A stretch of DNA of 64,000 nt from Streptomyces sp. NBC_00690 (lineage in GTDB: Bacteria > Actinomycetota > Actinomycetes > Streptomycetales > Streptomycetaceae), in assembly GCF_036226685.1 (NCBI RefSeq), contig NZ_CP109009.1, positions 1,488,001 to 1,552,000 on the forward strand, in the 5' to 3' direction. The notes beneath the pieces were generated by a model, which did no database searches, was not told the DNA's origin, and saw only the letters and a list, made by a program, of their open reading frames with translations. This document shows, one piece after another, positions 26,458-34,615 of this stretch; position 1 is the stretch's first letter, and each line of letters opens with the position of its first letter. The position numbers and the translations under genes were made by a program.

Positions 26458-27714
26458 GTGAACCCCGAAGATCACCAGCATTCGGCCACCAGTGAAGCAG
26501 CGCAAGTCCTGGGTCGACTGCTCGCCCCGGGACAGGACGACCCCTATCCGCTCTACGACTGGCTCCGCACCCATGAACCGGTGTACTTCGCACCGCCGCT
26601 GGGGAGTTACGTCCTCACCCGGTTCGAGGACTGCTCGTACGTCATGAAGAACCCCACGCTCTTCCCGGCACCGGACGCCGAAACGTTCTCCCGGTTCATG
26701 CCGGAGCAGAGCGCGTACGACGCCTTCAAGGTGCTGGTGACGTCGATCGTCAACGCCAATCCCCCACAGCACACCCGACTGCGGAGGCTGGTGGCCCGGG
26801 CCTTCACCCCTCGCCGGGTGGAATCCCTCAAACACGGCGTCATGACCATCGCGCGGGACCATGTGGCGAAGGTCGGCGCCCAGTCGGCAGACGGCGCGAT
26901 CATCGACTTCCACCACGAACTCTCCGTTCCGGTGCCCCTCCAGGTCATGGCACGGCTGCTGGGATTGCCGCTCGACGACGACCGACTGCTCGCCGATCTG
27001 ATCCCGCGGATCATCAATGTGGTCGACCCCAGCAGTGACACGGCGGCGCTGAAGGACGCCGATGTGGCGCTGCACACCCTTCTGGACCGGCTCTGGGACC
27101 TGGTGGAACGACGCCGGGCGGAGCCCGCGGACGATCTGGTGTCCGCGCTGGTCGCCCCGGATGCCACCGAGTCGGCGCCGCTGACCGACGACGAGTTGAA
27201 GGCCGTGTTCGTCGCACTGTTGACGGCCGGCTTCGAAACGTCGGCCACCGCGCTGGACATCGCCGTGCACACACTGCTGCACCACCCCGAGCACCGGGCG
27301 GCCATCCTCGACTTCGATGGCGCGTTGCGATTCGTGGACGAGGTGCTGCGGTGGGACGCGCCGGCGCCGATGTCGGCCGGGTTCCGCTACGCCGCCGAGG
27401 ACGTCCGCTTCGGCGAGCACCTGGTGCCCGCGGGTTCCCCGGTGCGGGTGCTGCTCGGAGCGGCGAACCGGGACCCGGCGGCGAACCCGCTGCCGGAGCT
27501 CTTCGATCCGTCGCGCGAGGCGCCGCGCTCATTGGCCTTCGGCAACGGGATTCACCACTGCCTGGGGATGAATCTGGCCCGGATGGAGATCGCGGCGGTG
27601 CTGATGGCCATCGCGGAGGGACTTCCGGGGCTGCGCTTCGCCGAGGAGCCGGTGCGTCGCCGGTCGTTGCCGCTGCGGGACTTCGCCTCGTTCAAGGTGC
27701 AACTCGGCGGATAG
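26458..27714 (+). CDS. Cytochrome P450, anthracycline-cluster tailoring enzyme
   Basis: Complete P450 of 418 residues. The I-helix reads LLTAGFETSAT, the K-helix EVLRWDAP and the heme loop FGNGIHHCLGMNLAR. The start is GTG at 26458, seven bases after gaggag; the longer open frame begins at 26389. It is divergent from the SDR operon and ends at a strong hairpin. With all key residues intact it should be an active hydroxylase or oxidase on the aglycone or a sugar. The nogalamycin pathway is not known to need it, so it may introduce a feature of its own. Confidence 0.88.
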   Translation: MNPEDHQHSATSEAAQVLGRLLAPGQDDPYPLYDWLRTHEPVYFAPPLGSYVLTRFEDCSYVMKNPTLFPAPDAETFSRFMPEQSAYDAFKVLVTSIVNANPPQHTRLRRLVARAFTPRRVESLKHGVMTIARDHVAKVGAQSADGAIIDFHHELSVPVPLQVMARLLGLPLDDDRLLADLIPRIINVVDPSSDTAALKDADVALHTLLDRLWDLVERRRAEPADDLVSALVAPDATESAPLTDDELKAVFVALLTAGFETSATALDIAVHTLLHHPEHRAAILDFDGALRFVDEVLRWDAPAPMSAGFRYAAEDVRFGEHLVPAGSPVRVLLGAANRDPAANPLPELFDPSREAPRSLAFGNGIHHCLGMNLARMEIAAVLMAIAEGLPGLRFAEEPVRRRSLPLRDFASFKVQLGG

Positions 27715-27735
27715 CCGCGTAGTCGTCGTGGCCTG

Positions 27736-27763
27736 CCGGCCCGCGGACGGATCCGCGGGCCGG
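27736..27763. terminator. Bidirectional hairpin terminator
   Basis: Perfect 12-bp stem ccggcccgcgga (27736-27747) with tccgcgggccgg (27752-27763) and a four-base loop. It lies between the convergent P450 and SnoaL_4-like genes. Confidence 0.75.
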
Positions 27764-27786
27764 GGGCACCGCGCACCCGCTCCGGG

Positions 27787-28200
27787 TCAGGGCCGGTCGT
27801 CGCGGGTGACGCGCCGCTCGCGCACCAGGAGTTCGCCGCGCTCCCGGACGAGCACGTCCTCGCACACGCACATCAGATGCAGTCGCGGCTGCCCACCCCG
27901 GGGGGTGGCCACGATCTGCGCATAGCTGCGGACCTTGAGGGTGCCGTCGTCCTGGGGGTCGACGGCGACCATGCTGAGCAGATGCCGGTGCACCTCCCCC
28001 GCCTCCGCAAGTCCGGCCGCCGCCTTCCGGGCACCCGCCGCAAGGGCGGTGCGACCGCGCACCGGCTCGGGCAGCGACGGCGGCAGAAAGCTGCCGTCCT
28101 CGGTGAAGGTCGCGGCCCACTCCTCGGCGGCCCCGTCGTCCAGGTACTGCATATGGCGTGCGTAGAACTGCTGTACCTCTGCGAATAGTTGCACTGACAC
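27787..28200 (-). CDS. NTF2-fold (SnoaL_4-like) protein, role unknown
   Basis: Small NTF2-like protein of 137 residues: an N-terminal helix VQLFAEVQQFYARHMQYLDDG, the AAEEWAATFTEDGSFLPP turn, an RGRTAL helix and C-terminal strands. This pfam SnoaL_4 layout occurs in small hydroxylase subunits, dehydratases and polyketide cyclases, and differs from the SnoaL-proper protein at 33566. The start is GTG at 28200 with ggaggag six bases upstream, better than the open-frame ATG at 28257. It is divergent from the DpsY-type cyclase gene, so an aglycone-forming role is likely, but its reaction is not known. Confidence 0.75.
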   Translation of the reverse strand: MSVQLFAEVQQFYARHMQYLDDGAAEEWAATFTEDGSFLPPSLPEPVRGRTALAAGARKAAAGLAEAGEVHRHLLSMVAVDPQDDGTLKVRSYAQIVATPRGGQPRLHLMCVCEDVLVRERGELLVRERRVTRDDRP

Positions 28201-28262
28201 CGCGTTCTCCTCCTCGGACCGCTGCCCGCACTCTCGGGTACGGGGACGATGCCGCACGGTCT

Positions 28263-28280
28263 TCGAGATTCCGTTGAGGC
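28263..28280 (+). promoter_or_regulatory. Candidate SARP heptad repeat
   Basis: tcgagat (28263-28269) and ttgaggc (28274-28280) are similar heptamers whose starts are 11 bases apart, the spacing at which SARP proteins bind direct repeats. They lie in the divergent gap before the cyclase-led sugar operon. Direct binding by the cluster's own SARP is inferred. Confidence 0.3.
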
Positions 28281-28364
28281 CCGGCCCCAGCGATCCTCCA
28301 ACGCCCTGCGGCGACGGGCGCGGACGATCGGGCTCCAGCGTTGTCCACTGCCCGAAGGTGACAC

Positions 28365-29144
28365 ATGCGCCTGATCGATCTGTCCTCGCCCGTCGACGCC
28401 TCGTTCGTCGAACCCGATCCCGTGGTGCACGAGGTGCTGTCGCCGCGGGAGGGAGCCGAGCACATGAGCGCGGAGATGCGGGAGCACTTCGGAGTCGACT
28501 TCGACCCGGACGAGTTGCCCGACGGGGAGTTCCTCTCGCTGGACCGGTTGTCCCTGACCACGCACACGGGCACCCATGTCGACGCCCCCTCGCACTACGG
28601 CTCCAGAACGACCTACGGCACCGGGGTGCCGCGCCACATCGACGAGATGCCGCTCGACTGGTTCCACCGACCCGGCATGGTGCTCGACCTGACCGATGCG
28701 CCGACCGGGGTGGTCGGGGCGGACCGGCTGGAGAAGGAGTTCGCGCGCATCGGCCATACCCCCGACCCGCTGGACATCGTGCTGCTCCACACGGGGGCGG
28801 ACGCCCGGGTGGGCACCGGGGCCTACTTCACGGACTTCGCCGGGCTGGACGGGCCGGCGGTGCACCTGCTGCTCGACCTGGGCGTGCGCGTCATCGGAAC
28901 CGATGCGTTCAGCCTGGACGCGCCGTTCGGAGACATCATCGCCCGCTACCGGCGCACCGGTGACAGATCGGTGCTCTGGCCGGCCCATGTGGTCGGTCGG
29001 CAGCGGGAGTACTGCCAGATCGAGCGGCTGGCCAACCTCGGGGCCCTGCCGGGGCCGTACGGCTTCCAGGTCTCCTGCTTCCCCGTGAAGATCACCGGCG
29101 CGGGAGCGGGCTGGGCCCGGGCGGTCGCCATGGTCGACGACTGA
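28365..29144 (+). CDS. Polyketide cyclase, DpsY/AknW/SnoaM type (cyclase-family metal hydrolase fold)
   Basis: Cyclase-family protein of 259 residues with the diagnostic metal motif HTGTHVDAPSHYG near residue 66 and VIGTDAFSLD further on, both shared with kynurenine-formamidase-like enzymes. In anthracycline pathways the DpsY/AknW group closes the second and third rings, which fits the ketoreductase, aromatase and fourth-ring cyclase found here. The ATG at 28365 follows gaaggtg. It leads a plus-strand operon with N-methyltransferase, aminotransferase and thymidylyltransferase genes. Confidence 0.8.
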   Translation: MRLIDLSSPVDASFVEPDPVVHEVLSPREGAEHMSAEMREHFGVDFDPDELPDGEFLSLDRLSLTTHTGTHVDAPSHYGSRTTYGTGVPRHIDEMPLDWFHRPGMVLDLTDAPTGVVGADRLEKEFARIGHTPDPLDIVLLHTGADARVGTGAYFTDFAGLDGPAVHLLLDLGVRVIGTDAFSLDAPFGDIIARYRRTGDRSVLWPAHVVGRQREYCQIERLANLGALPGPYGFQVSCFPVKITGAGAGWARAVAMVDD

Positions 29145-29270
29145 GCGCGACCACCGGCCATACGCGCCGAGGCCGGGCAAGGCCGGGCCTGCCTGAAGGC
29201 ACCGGACCGGGACCGGGACCGGAGCCGACCAGCCGGGATGAACCAACGCTGCCAACCCCAGGGAGAACGG

Positions 29271-29981
29271 ATGTACGGGCAGGAACTCGCCAAGGTGTAC
29301 GAGATCTTCTACCGCAGTCGCGGCAAGGACTGGGCGAGCGAGGCCGAGGACGTGGTGCGCCTGGTCCGGGAACGGCGGCCCGACGCGGCCTCGCTGCTCG
29401 ACGTCGCCTGCGGGACCGGCGCCCATCTCGCCACCTTCCACGAACGGTTCGAGCACGCGGAGGGCCTGGAGATCGCCCCTCCGATGCTGGAGTTGGCGCG
29501 GCAACGGCTGCCCCTGGTCCCGTTGCACCCCGGCGACATGCGCGACTTCTCGTTGGGCCGCACCTTCGATGCGGTGGTGTGCATGTTCTGCTCGATCGGC
29601 TATCTCGGCACGGTCGAGGAGATGCGTTCGGCGGTCCGGTCCATGGCCGCCCACCTGCCGTCGGGCGGGGTCCTGGTCATCGAGCCGTGGTGGTTCCCCG
29701 ACGACCATGTCGAGGGGTACGTCGCGGGCGATCTGGGCCGGGAGGACGGGCTGACGGTCGCCCGCATCTCACACTCCACACTCCAGGGCCGGGCCACCCG
29801 CATGGAGGTCCGGTTCCTGGTGGGCGACGTCTCGGGGATCCGGGAGTTCACCGAGATCGACGTCCTCACCCTGTTCACCAAGGAGGAGTACACCGAGGCG
29901 TTCACCGCCGCCGGGTGCTCGGTGGAGTACCTACCGGGCGCACCGACCGGCCGGGGGCTCTTCGTCGGCGTCCGGGACTGA
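29271..29981 (+). CDS. NDP-aminosugar N-methyltransferase (SnogX/DesVI type), copy 1
   Basis: SAM-dependent methyltransferase of 236 residues. The SAM motif LLDVACGTGAH lies at about residues 42-52, with PGDMRDFSL and EPWWFP further on, as in DesVI-like N,N-dimethyltransferases of deoxyaminosugars. A close paralog lies at 60700, and both begin MYG. Nogalamycin biosynthesis also uses two such enzymes (SnogA and SnogX), presumably for stepwise methylation. The ATG at 29271 follows agggaga. It sits just before the 3-aminotransferase, which makes its substrate. Confidence 0.87.
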   Translation: MYGQELAKVYEIFYRSRGKDWASEAEDVVRLVRERRPDAASLLDVACGTGAHLATFHERFEHAEGLEIAPPMLELARQRLPLVPLHPGDMRDFSLGRTFDAVVCMFCSIGYLGTVEEMRSAVRSMAAHLPSGGVLVIEPWWFPDDHVEGYVAGDLGREDGLTVARISHSTLQGRATRMEVRFLVGDVSGIREFTEIDVLTLFTKEEYTEAFTAAGCSVEYLPGAPTGRGLFVGVRD

Positions 29982-30071
29982 TCCGCTCCGCCGCTCCCGC
30001 GGACGGCACGGGCCGTCCGCTCCAACCCCGTTGACGACATGTCGTCGACGACGTGTCAGAGAGGCCATCCG

Positions 30072-31181
30072 ATGACCACGTACGTGTGGGACTACCTGCC
30101 CGAGTACGAGAACGAGCGCGCCGACATCCATGACGCCATCGACACCGTCCTGCGTTCCGGGCAGTTGGTGCTCGGCCGCAGCGTGCGCGGCTTCGAGGAG
30201 GAGTTCGCCGCCTTCCACGGCGCCGCGCACTGCGTCGGCGTCGACAACGGCACCAACGCGATCAAGCTGGGGCTCCAGGCGGCGGGCATCGGCCCCGGCG
30301 ACGAGGTGATCACGGTGTCGAACACCGCGGCCCCGACCGTCGTGGCGATCGTCTCGGTGGGTGCGGTCCCGGTCTTCGTGGACGTGGACGAAGCCACCTA
30401 TCTGATGCGCGTCGACCAGGTCGAGGCGGCCATCACCCCGCGCACCCGCTGTCTGCTGCCGGTGCACCTGTACGGGCAGTGCGTCGACATGGCGCCGTTG
30501 CGGGAACTGGCCGATCGCCACGGTCTGGTGCTCTTCGAGGACTGCGCCCAGGCCCACGCCGCGCGCCATCACGGCCGGTTGGCCGGGACCATGGGGGACG
30601 CTGCTGCGTTCTCCTTCTACCCCACCAAGGTGCTGGGCGCGTACGGCGATGCCGGGGCCACCATCACCTCCGACGCCGCGATCGACGCCAATCTGCGCCG
30701 GTTGCGCTACTACGGCATGGAGGAGCGCTACTACGTCGTCCAGACGCCCGGCCACAACAGCCGTCTGGACGAACTGCACGCGGAGATTCTGCGCCGCAAG
30801 CTGCGCCGCCTGGACGCCTATGCACAGGGCCGACGGGCGATCGCGCAGCGGTACGCCGAGGGGCTGGGGGACACGGATCTGGTGCTTCCGGCGATCGCGC
30901 CGGGCAATGACCACGTCTACTACGTCTACGTCGTGCGCCACCCTCGGCGCGACGCCATCATCGAGGCGCTCAAGGCGTATGACATCTCGTTGAACATCAG
31001 CTATCCCTGGCCCGTCCACACCATGAGCGGTTTCGCGCACCTGGGTTGGCGGGAGGGATCGCTGCCGGTCACCGAGAAGGCGGCCGGGGAGATCTTCTCG
31101 CTGCCGATGTACCCCTCGCTGCCCAGCGGGGTCCAGGACAAGGTCATCGGCGCACTGCGCGACGTACTGGCCACGCTGTGA
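30072..31181 (+). CDS. NDP-hexose 3-aminotransferase (DegT/DnrJ/EryC1 type)
   Basis: PLP-dependent sugar aminotransferase of 369 residues. The PLP-binding Lys is K186 in [13 protein letters not shown] and the Asp pairing with the pyridine nitrogen is D157 in [24 protein letters not shown] phosphate loop and [11 protein letters not shown] near the C-terminus are as in 3-aminotransferases of daunosamine and rhodosamine pathways. It installs the amino group that is later N-methylated and, in another branch, possibly oxidised to nitro. The ATG at 30072 was chosen because the 11 extra upstream residues have no family match. Confidence 0.92.
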   Translation: MTTYVWDYLPEYENERADIHDAIDTVLRSGQLVLGRSVRGFEEEFAAFHGAAHCVGVDNGTNAIKLGLQAAGIGPGDEVITVSNTAAPTVVAIVSVGAVPVFVDVDEATYLMRVDQVEAAITPRTRCLLPVHLYGQCVDMAPLRELADRHGLVLFEDCAQAHAARHHGRLAGTMGDAAAFSFYPTKVLGAYGDAGATITSDAAIDANLRRLRYYGMEERYYVVQTPGHNSRLDELHAEILRRKLRRLDAYAQGRRAIAQRYAEGLGDTDLVLPAIAPGNDHVYYVYVVRHPRRDAIIEALKAYDISLNISYPWPVHTMSGFAHLGWREGSLPVTEKAAGEIFSLPMYPSLPSGVQDKVIGALRDVLATL

Positions 31182-31311
31182 GGGGGCCGCGCCGGGTATC
31201 CGTCCCCCGGGGCGGGCCGGCGCGGCTCATCAAGGACGTACACGTCCGGCCCGGAGCTTCGCGCACATCGAGGAGCCGTCCGGTTCCCGGACGGTGAGGA
31301 CGGGGAATCCC

Positions 31312-32202
31312 ATGAAGGGAATCATTCTGGCCGGCGGCACCGGCAGCCGGCTGTATCCGATCACCCTTGCGGTGTCGAAGCAGCTCATCCCGGTCGGCGA
31401 CAAGCCGATGATCTACTACCCGCTCTCCGTGCTGATGCTCGCCGATGTGCGGGAGATCCTGATCATCGCCACACCCACCGATCTGCCGCAGTTCCGCAGA
31501 TTGCTCGGCGACGGTTCACAGCTCGGCCTACAGCTCAGCTACGCCGAGCAGGCCCGTCCCCGCGGGCTCGCGGAGGCATTCATCATCGGGGCCGACCACA
31601 TCGGCGACGACTCCGCCGCACTGGTGCTGGGCGACAACATCTTCCACGGCCACCGGTTCTCCGACGTGCTCGCGGAGAACGCCCGGGACGTCGAGGGCTG
31701 TGTGCTCTTCGGCTATCCGGTCCACGACCCCCAGCGGTACGGCGTCGGCGAGGCCGATGAGCGGGGGCGGCTGATCTCGCTGGAGGAGAAGCCTGCTCGC
31801 CCCCGCTCCAATCGGGCCATCACCGGCCTCTACTTCTACGACAACGACGTGGTCAACATCGCCAAGAACATCGGCCCCTCGCCGCGCGGCGAGTTGGAGA
31901 TCACTGATGTCAACCGCGTCTATCTGCGGCGCGGTCAGGCGAAGCTGGTGGACCTCGGCCGCGGTTCCGCATGGCTGGACACCGGTACCCCCGAGTCCCT
32001 CCAGCAGGCCACGCAGTACGTCAGCACCCTGGAGAAGCGGCAGGGGATACGGATCGCCTGTGTCGAGGAGGTGGCGCTGCGCATGGGGTTCATCGATGCC
32101 GGCGCCTGCGCCGCGTTGGGGGTCGAGTTGGCGGCGTCGGAGTACGGCCAGTACGTGATGGCGATCGCCGAAGAGGTCAAGGGCACCGCCGTCCGGGGTT
32201 GA
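31312..32202 (+). CDS. rmlA: Glucose-1-phosphate thymidylyltransferase (RmlA)
   Basis: Makes dTDP-glucose from dTTP and glucose-1-phosphate, the entry step for all sugars here. 296 residues, matching short RmlA enzymes. Motifs are GIILAGGTGSRLYPIT at the nucleotide-binding start, VSKQLIPVGDKPMIYYPLS, VLGDNIFHG, SLEEKP and RGSAWLDTGTPESL. The ATG at 31312 begins MKGIILAGG; an ATG at 31294 is also open. It is the last gene of the plus-strand sugar operon and is followed by a very strong hairpin. Confidence 0.96.
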   Translation: MKGIILAGGTGSRLYPITLAVSKQLIPVGDKPMIYYPLSVLMLADVREILIIATPTDLPQFRRLLGDGSQLGLQLSYAEQARPRGLAEAFIIGADHIGDDSAALVLGDNIFHGHRFSDVLAENARDVEGCVLFGYPVHDPQRYGVGEADERGRLISLEEKPARPRSNRAITGLYFYDNDVVNIAKNIGPSPRGELEITDVNRVYLRRGQAKLVDLGRGSAWLDTGTPESLQQATQYVSTLEKRQGIRIACVEEVALRMGFIDAGACAALGVELAASEYGQYVMAIAEEVKGTAVRG

Positions 32203-32215
32203 GGCCGTGGACGCG

Positions 32216-32253
32216 GCGTTGGGGGCGAGCCGTTCGCGGCTCGCCCCCAACGC
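32216..32253. terminator. Strong bidirectional terminator with 17-bp stem and ttcg loop
   Basis: Perfect inverted repeat: 32216-32232 pairs with 32237-32253 around a ttcg tetraloop. It lies between the convergent rmlA and rmlB genes and is the most perfect hairpin seen in the window. No U-tract follows, as is common for Streptomyces terminators. Confidence 0.9.
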
Positions 32254-32299
32254 TGTCTCGTGTGCCCCGCCCGACGGGAGGGTGGCACGACCTCAGGTC

Positions 32300-33331
32300 T
32301 CAGCGCGTCCCGGACCCGACTGGTGTTCCGGTCGACCACTGCCCCTCGTTGACCGGCATCCGGTCGAGCAACGGCTCCCACCAGGCCCGGTTCTCTGCAT
32401 ACCAGCGGACGGTCTCCCGGAGCCCTTCGGTGAAATCGGTGCGGGGAAGCCAGCCGAGTTCGTCCCTCAGGGTGGTCCAGTCCAGGACGTACCGACGGTC
32501 ATGACCGGGCCGGTCGGGGACGATGGTCTTCATGGAGGCGGGCAGTCCGAGCTCGTCGAGGACCAGATCGGCGATCTGTGCGATGGACGCTTCCTGTCCG
32601 CTGCCCACGTGATAGGTGCGCCCCACCTGGCCCCGCTCCAACACTGCTTCGATGGCCCGACAGTGGTCCAGGACGTGGATCCACTCCCGACGGTTCTCCG
32701 TCTGGGCGTACAGCTGGAGGGGTTTACCGTTCAGCGCGGACGTGGTGAAGGCGGGAATGACCTTCTCCGGGAACTGGTGCGAACCGTAGTTGTTGGCGCA
32801 GTTGGAGATGGTGATCGGCAGACCGAAGGTCTCGTGGTAGGCCCGGACGGCGTGGTCGGCCCCGGCCTTGCTGGCGTTGTAGGGGGTGCGGGGTCGGTAA
32901 GGGGAGGATTCGGTGAACAACTCCGTCGCATCGAGATCCAGGTCCCCGTAGACCTCGCAGGTGGAGACGTGGTGGAAGCGGTGCACCCCCACGCGGCGCG
33001 CGGCCTCCAGCAGTGTCTGCGTCCCGAGCACATTGGTCAGGAAGAACTGGCCCGGTTCCAAGAGCGCATAGGAGTTGTGCGACTCGGCCGCGAAGTTGAC
33101 GACGACGTCGACCTGGTGGGTCCGCAGCACGCGCTCCATCGCCGTACTGTCGGTGATGCTCGCCTCCTCGAAGACGATGCGATCCCGCACTTCGTCGAGA
33201 TTGCGGAGGTTGCCCGCGTAGGTCAGCGCGTCGACGACGACGACACGGTCCCCAGGGTGGGTGCCGCACCAGTGCCTGACGAAATGTGATCCGATGAATC
33301 CGGCCCCGCCGGTGATCATGAGGGTGCCCAT
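32300..33331 (-). CDS. rmlB: dTDP-glucose 4,6-dehydratase (RmlB), atypical active-site motif
   Basis: Extended SDR of 343 residues that turns dTDP-glucose into the 4-keto-6-deoxy intermediate. The NAD motif is GGAGFIGSH, the catalytic YNASK has Y151 and K155, and NNYGSHQFPEKVIP is typical. Two family-constant sites differ: the usual STDEVYG is STCEVYG (Cys125 replaces the catalytic Asp, Glu126 retained), and AAESHVDRS is AAESHNSYA. The sequence is otherwise complete, so it may be a divergent active subgroup. The ATG at 33331 is preceded by ggagctc. It lies 234 bases downstream of the fourth-ring cyclase gene. Confidence 0.9.
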   Translation of the reverse strand: MGTLMITGGAGFIGSHFVRHWCGTHPGDRVVVVDALTYAGNLRNLDEVRDRIVFEEASITDSTAMERVLRTHQVDVVVNFAAESHNSYALLEPGQFFLTNVLGTQTLLEAARRVGVHRFHHVSTCEVYGDLDLDATELFTESSPYRPRTPYNASKAGADHAVRAYHETFGLPITISNCANNYGSHQFPEKVIPAFTTSALNGKPLQLYAQTENRREWIHVLDHCRAIEAVLERGQVGRTYHVGSGQEASIAQIADLVLDELGLPASMKTIVPDRPGHDRRYVLDWTTLRDELGWLPRTDFTEGLRETVRWYAENRAWWEPLLDRMPVNEGQWSTGTPVGSGTR

Positions 33332-33565
33332 GAGCTCCACGGTAGGAGGGCTCGTTGGTGAACGAGCCGGATCCCGCTGGAGGGGGGGCGGGGCCGGACC
33401 GGGCGTCGGGTGAAGGGTGGTGCAGAACCTGCGAGGCGCCTCGTTCGCGCCATGATCCGGTGACTCAACGGGTGCGCTTTGCCCGCTTCCGGTGCGGTCG
33501 GTACGCCTGAGTCGATCTCAGGCACGGCAGACCGATTGCTCGCTCCACTGGTCCTGCAACACGCT

Positions 33566-34000
33566 TCAGGGGCGCCAACCGCCGCCTTCGGGCCAGGGCT
33601 CGCCGAGCTGGCGCAGGGTGCCCTGGAACTCGGGCCAGTCCCTGTGGTCACGGATCTTGCCGTCCACGAAGCGGAAGAGGTGGACCTGCTCACCGGCGAA
33701 CCGTCGGCCGGTGGGGGCGAAGCCGACCAGGTTGCCGACGTGCCGACCGTAGAGAACGAGGTAGGCGCGGACCCACTCGCCGTTCTCCTCGATCTTGACC
33801 TCTTCGAGGTGTGCCTCTTCGGAGAAGGTCATCTTCACCCACTTGACGATCATCTGGAACCCGCCCGGGCCCGGGGGGATGCCGTGCTCCTGGGTGGCCG
33901 GATTGAGATAGTCCTCATGGAGGTACTCGGCGGCATCCGAGGCGTCCCCGGTGTTGAAGGCGTTGATCACCCTGCGTACGGCTTCGATCTGTTCGCTCAT
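33566..34000 (-). CDS. Fourth-ring polyketide cyclase, SnoaL/AknH type
   Basis: NTF2-fold aldol cyclase of 144 residues that closes the last anthracyclinone ring (nogalonic or aklanonic acid methyl ester as substrate). The match to SnoaL/AknH is very close: DYLNPATQEHGI, TFSEEAHLEEV, AYLVLYGRHVG and KIRDHRDWPEFQGTLRQLGEPWP all agree, and the catalytic Asp of the HRDWP segment is present. The ATG at 34000 gives the standard MSEQIEAVRR start. It is divergent from the anthrone oxygenase gene. Confidence 0.93.
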   Translation of the reverse strand: MSEQIEAVRRVINAFNTGDASDAAEYLHEDYLNPATQEHGIPPGPGGFQMIVKWVKMTFSEEAHLEEVKIEENGEWVRAYLVLYGRHVGNLVGFAPTGRRFAGEQVHLFRFVDGKIRDHRDWPEFQGTLRQLGEPWPEGGGWRP

Positions 34001-34169
34001 GCGTGGCACTCCCTGTTCCGGTCGTTGACAGGCAGGGGAAACGTGGCATCCGCCGATCGCCGCCCCGTCGACATCGGCTCGATTCCATTGGGCGGCCGTT
34101 GAGTGCGCGACGAGATCGCTGGCGCATGCTGGCGCGCAACGCATCGACGTCTGCGAGAGGATTTCGGAC

Positions 34170-34490
34170 ATGACCGCCCAAGCGCCCGACGCTGGAGTCA
34201 CCTTCATCAACACGTTCACGCTCTCCGCCACTCCGGAGGAGTTCGAGAAGGCGTTCTCGCGGACCGCGGAGTTCATGGCCCGGCAACCCGGCTTTGTGGA
34301 GCACACGTTGATGCGGCACAGCACCGACGGCAGCCGCTATGTGAACATCGCCCGCTGGGACGATGCGCAGTCGCTGCGGCGAGCGGTCGCCCAGCCCGAG
34401 TTCCAGCCGCACGCGGCGGCACTGCGCGCGCTCAGCACCAGCGAGCCGCATCTGTATCTGCCGCGCACCACGGTCCGCGCCACAAACTGA
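34170..34490 (+). CDS. Anthrone monooxygenase, AknX/SnoaB type
   Basis: Cofactor-independent oxygenase of 106 residues with the antibiotic-biosynthesis-monooxygenase (ABM) fold. It oxidises the C-12 anthrone position of the tricyclic intermediate to the quinone. The segments ARQPGFVEHTLMRH, RYVNIARWDD and PEFQPHAAALRALSTSE are shared with SnoaB/AknX. The ATG at 34170 follows gagagg. The order anthrone oxygenase then SDR, divergent from the fourth-ring cyclase, groups aglycone steps together. Confidence 0.93.
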   Translation: MTAQAPDAGVTFINTFTLSATPEEFEKAFSRTAEFMARQPGFVEHTLMRHSTDGSRYVNIARWDDAQSLRRAVAQPEFQPHAAALRALSTSEPHLYLPRTTVRATN

Positions 34491-34615
34491 CACTTCGTCA
34501 GTTGCATGGTCGCCCGCTCCGGAGCCACACCCTGGGCCAGCACCCGGGCCGTCGCATCGGGCCGGAGCGAGGCGGAGTCGACTGCGGTTCGAGCAGGGCT
34601 CCCCACGCTGTGCCC

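Noticed and set aside
27873..29708. 611-residue minus-strand frame opposite the cyclase and N-methyltransferase genes
   Set aside because: Both plus-strand genes have diagnostic motifs (HTGTHVDAP, DVACGTG). The antisense product matches nothing.
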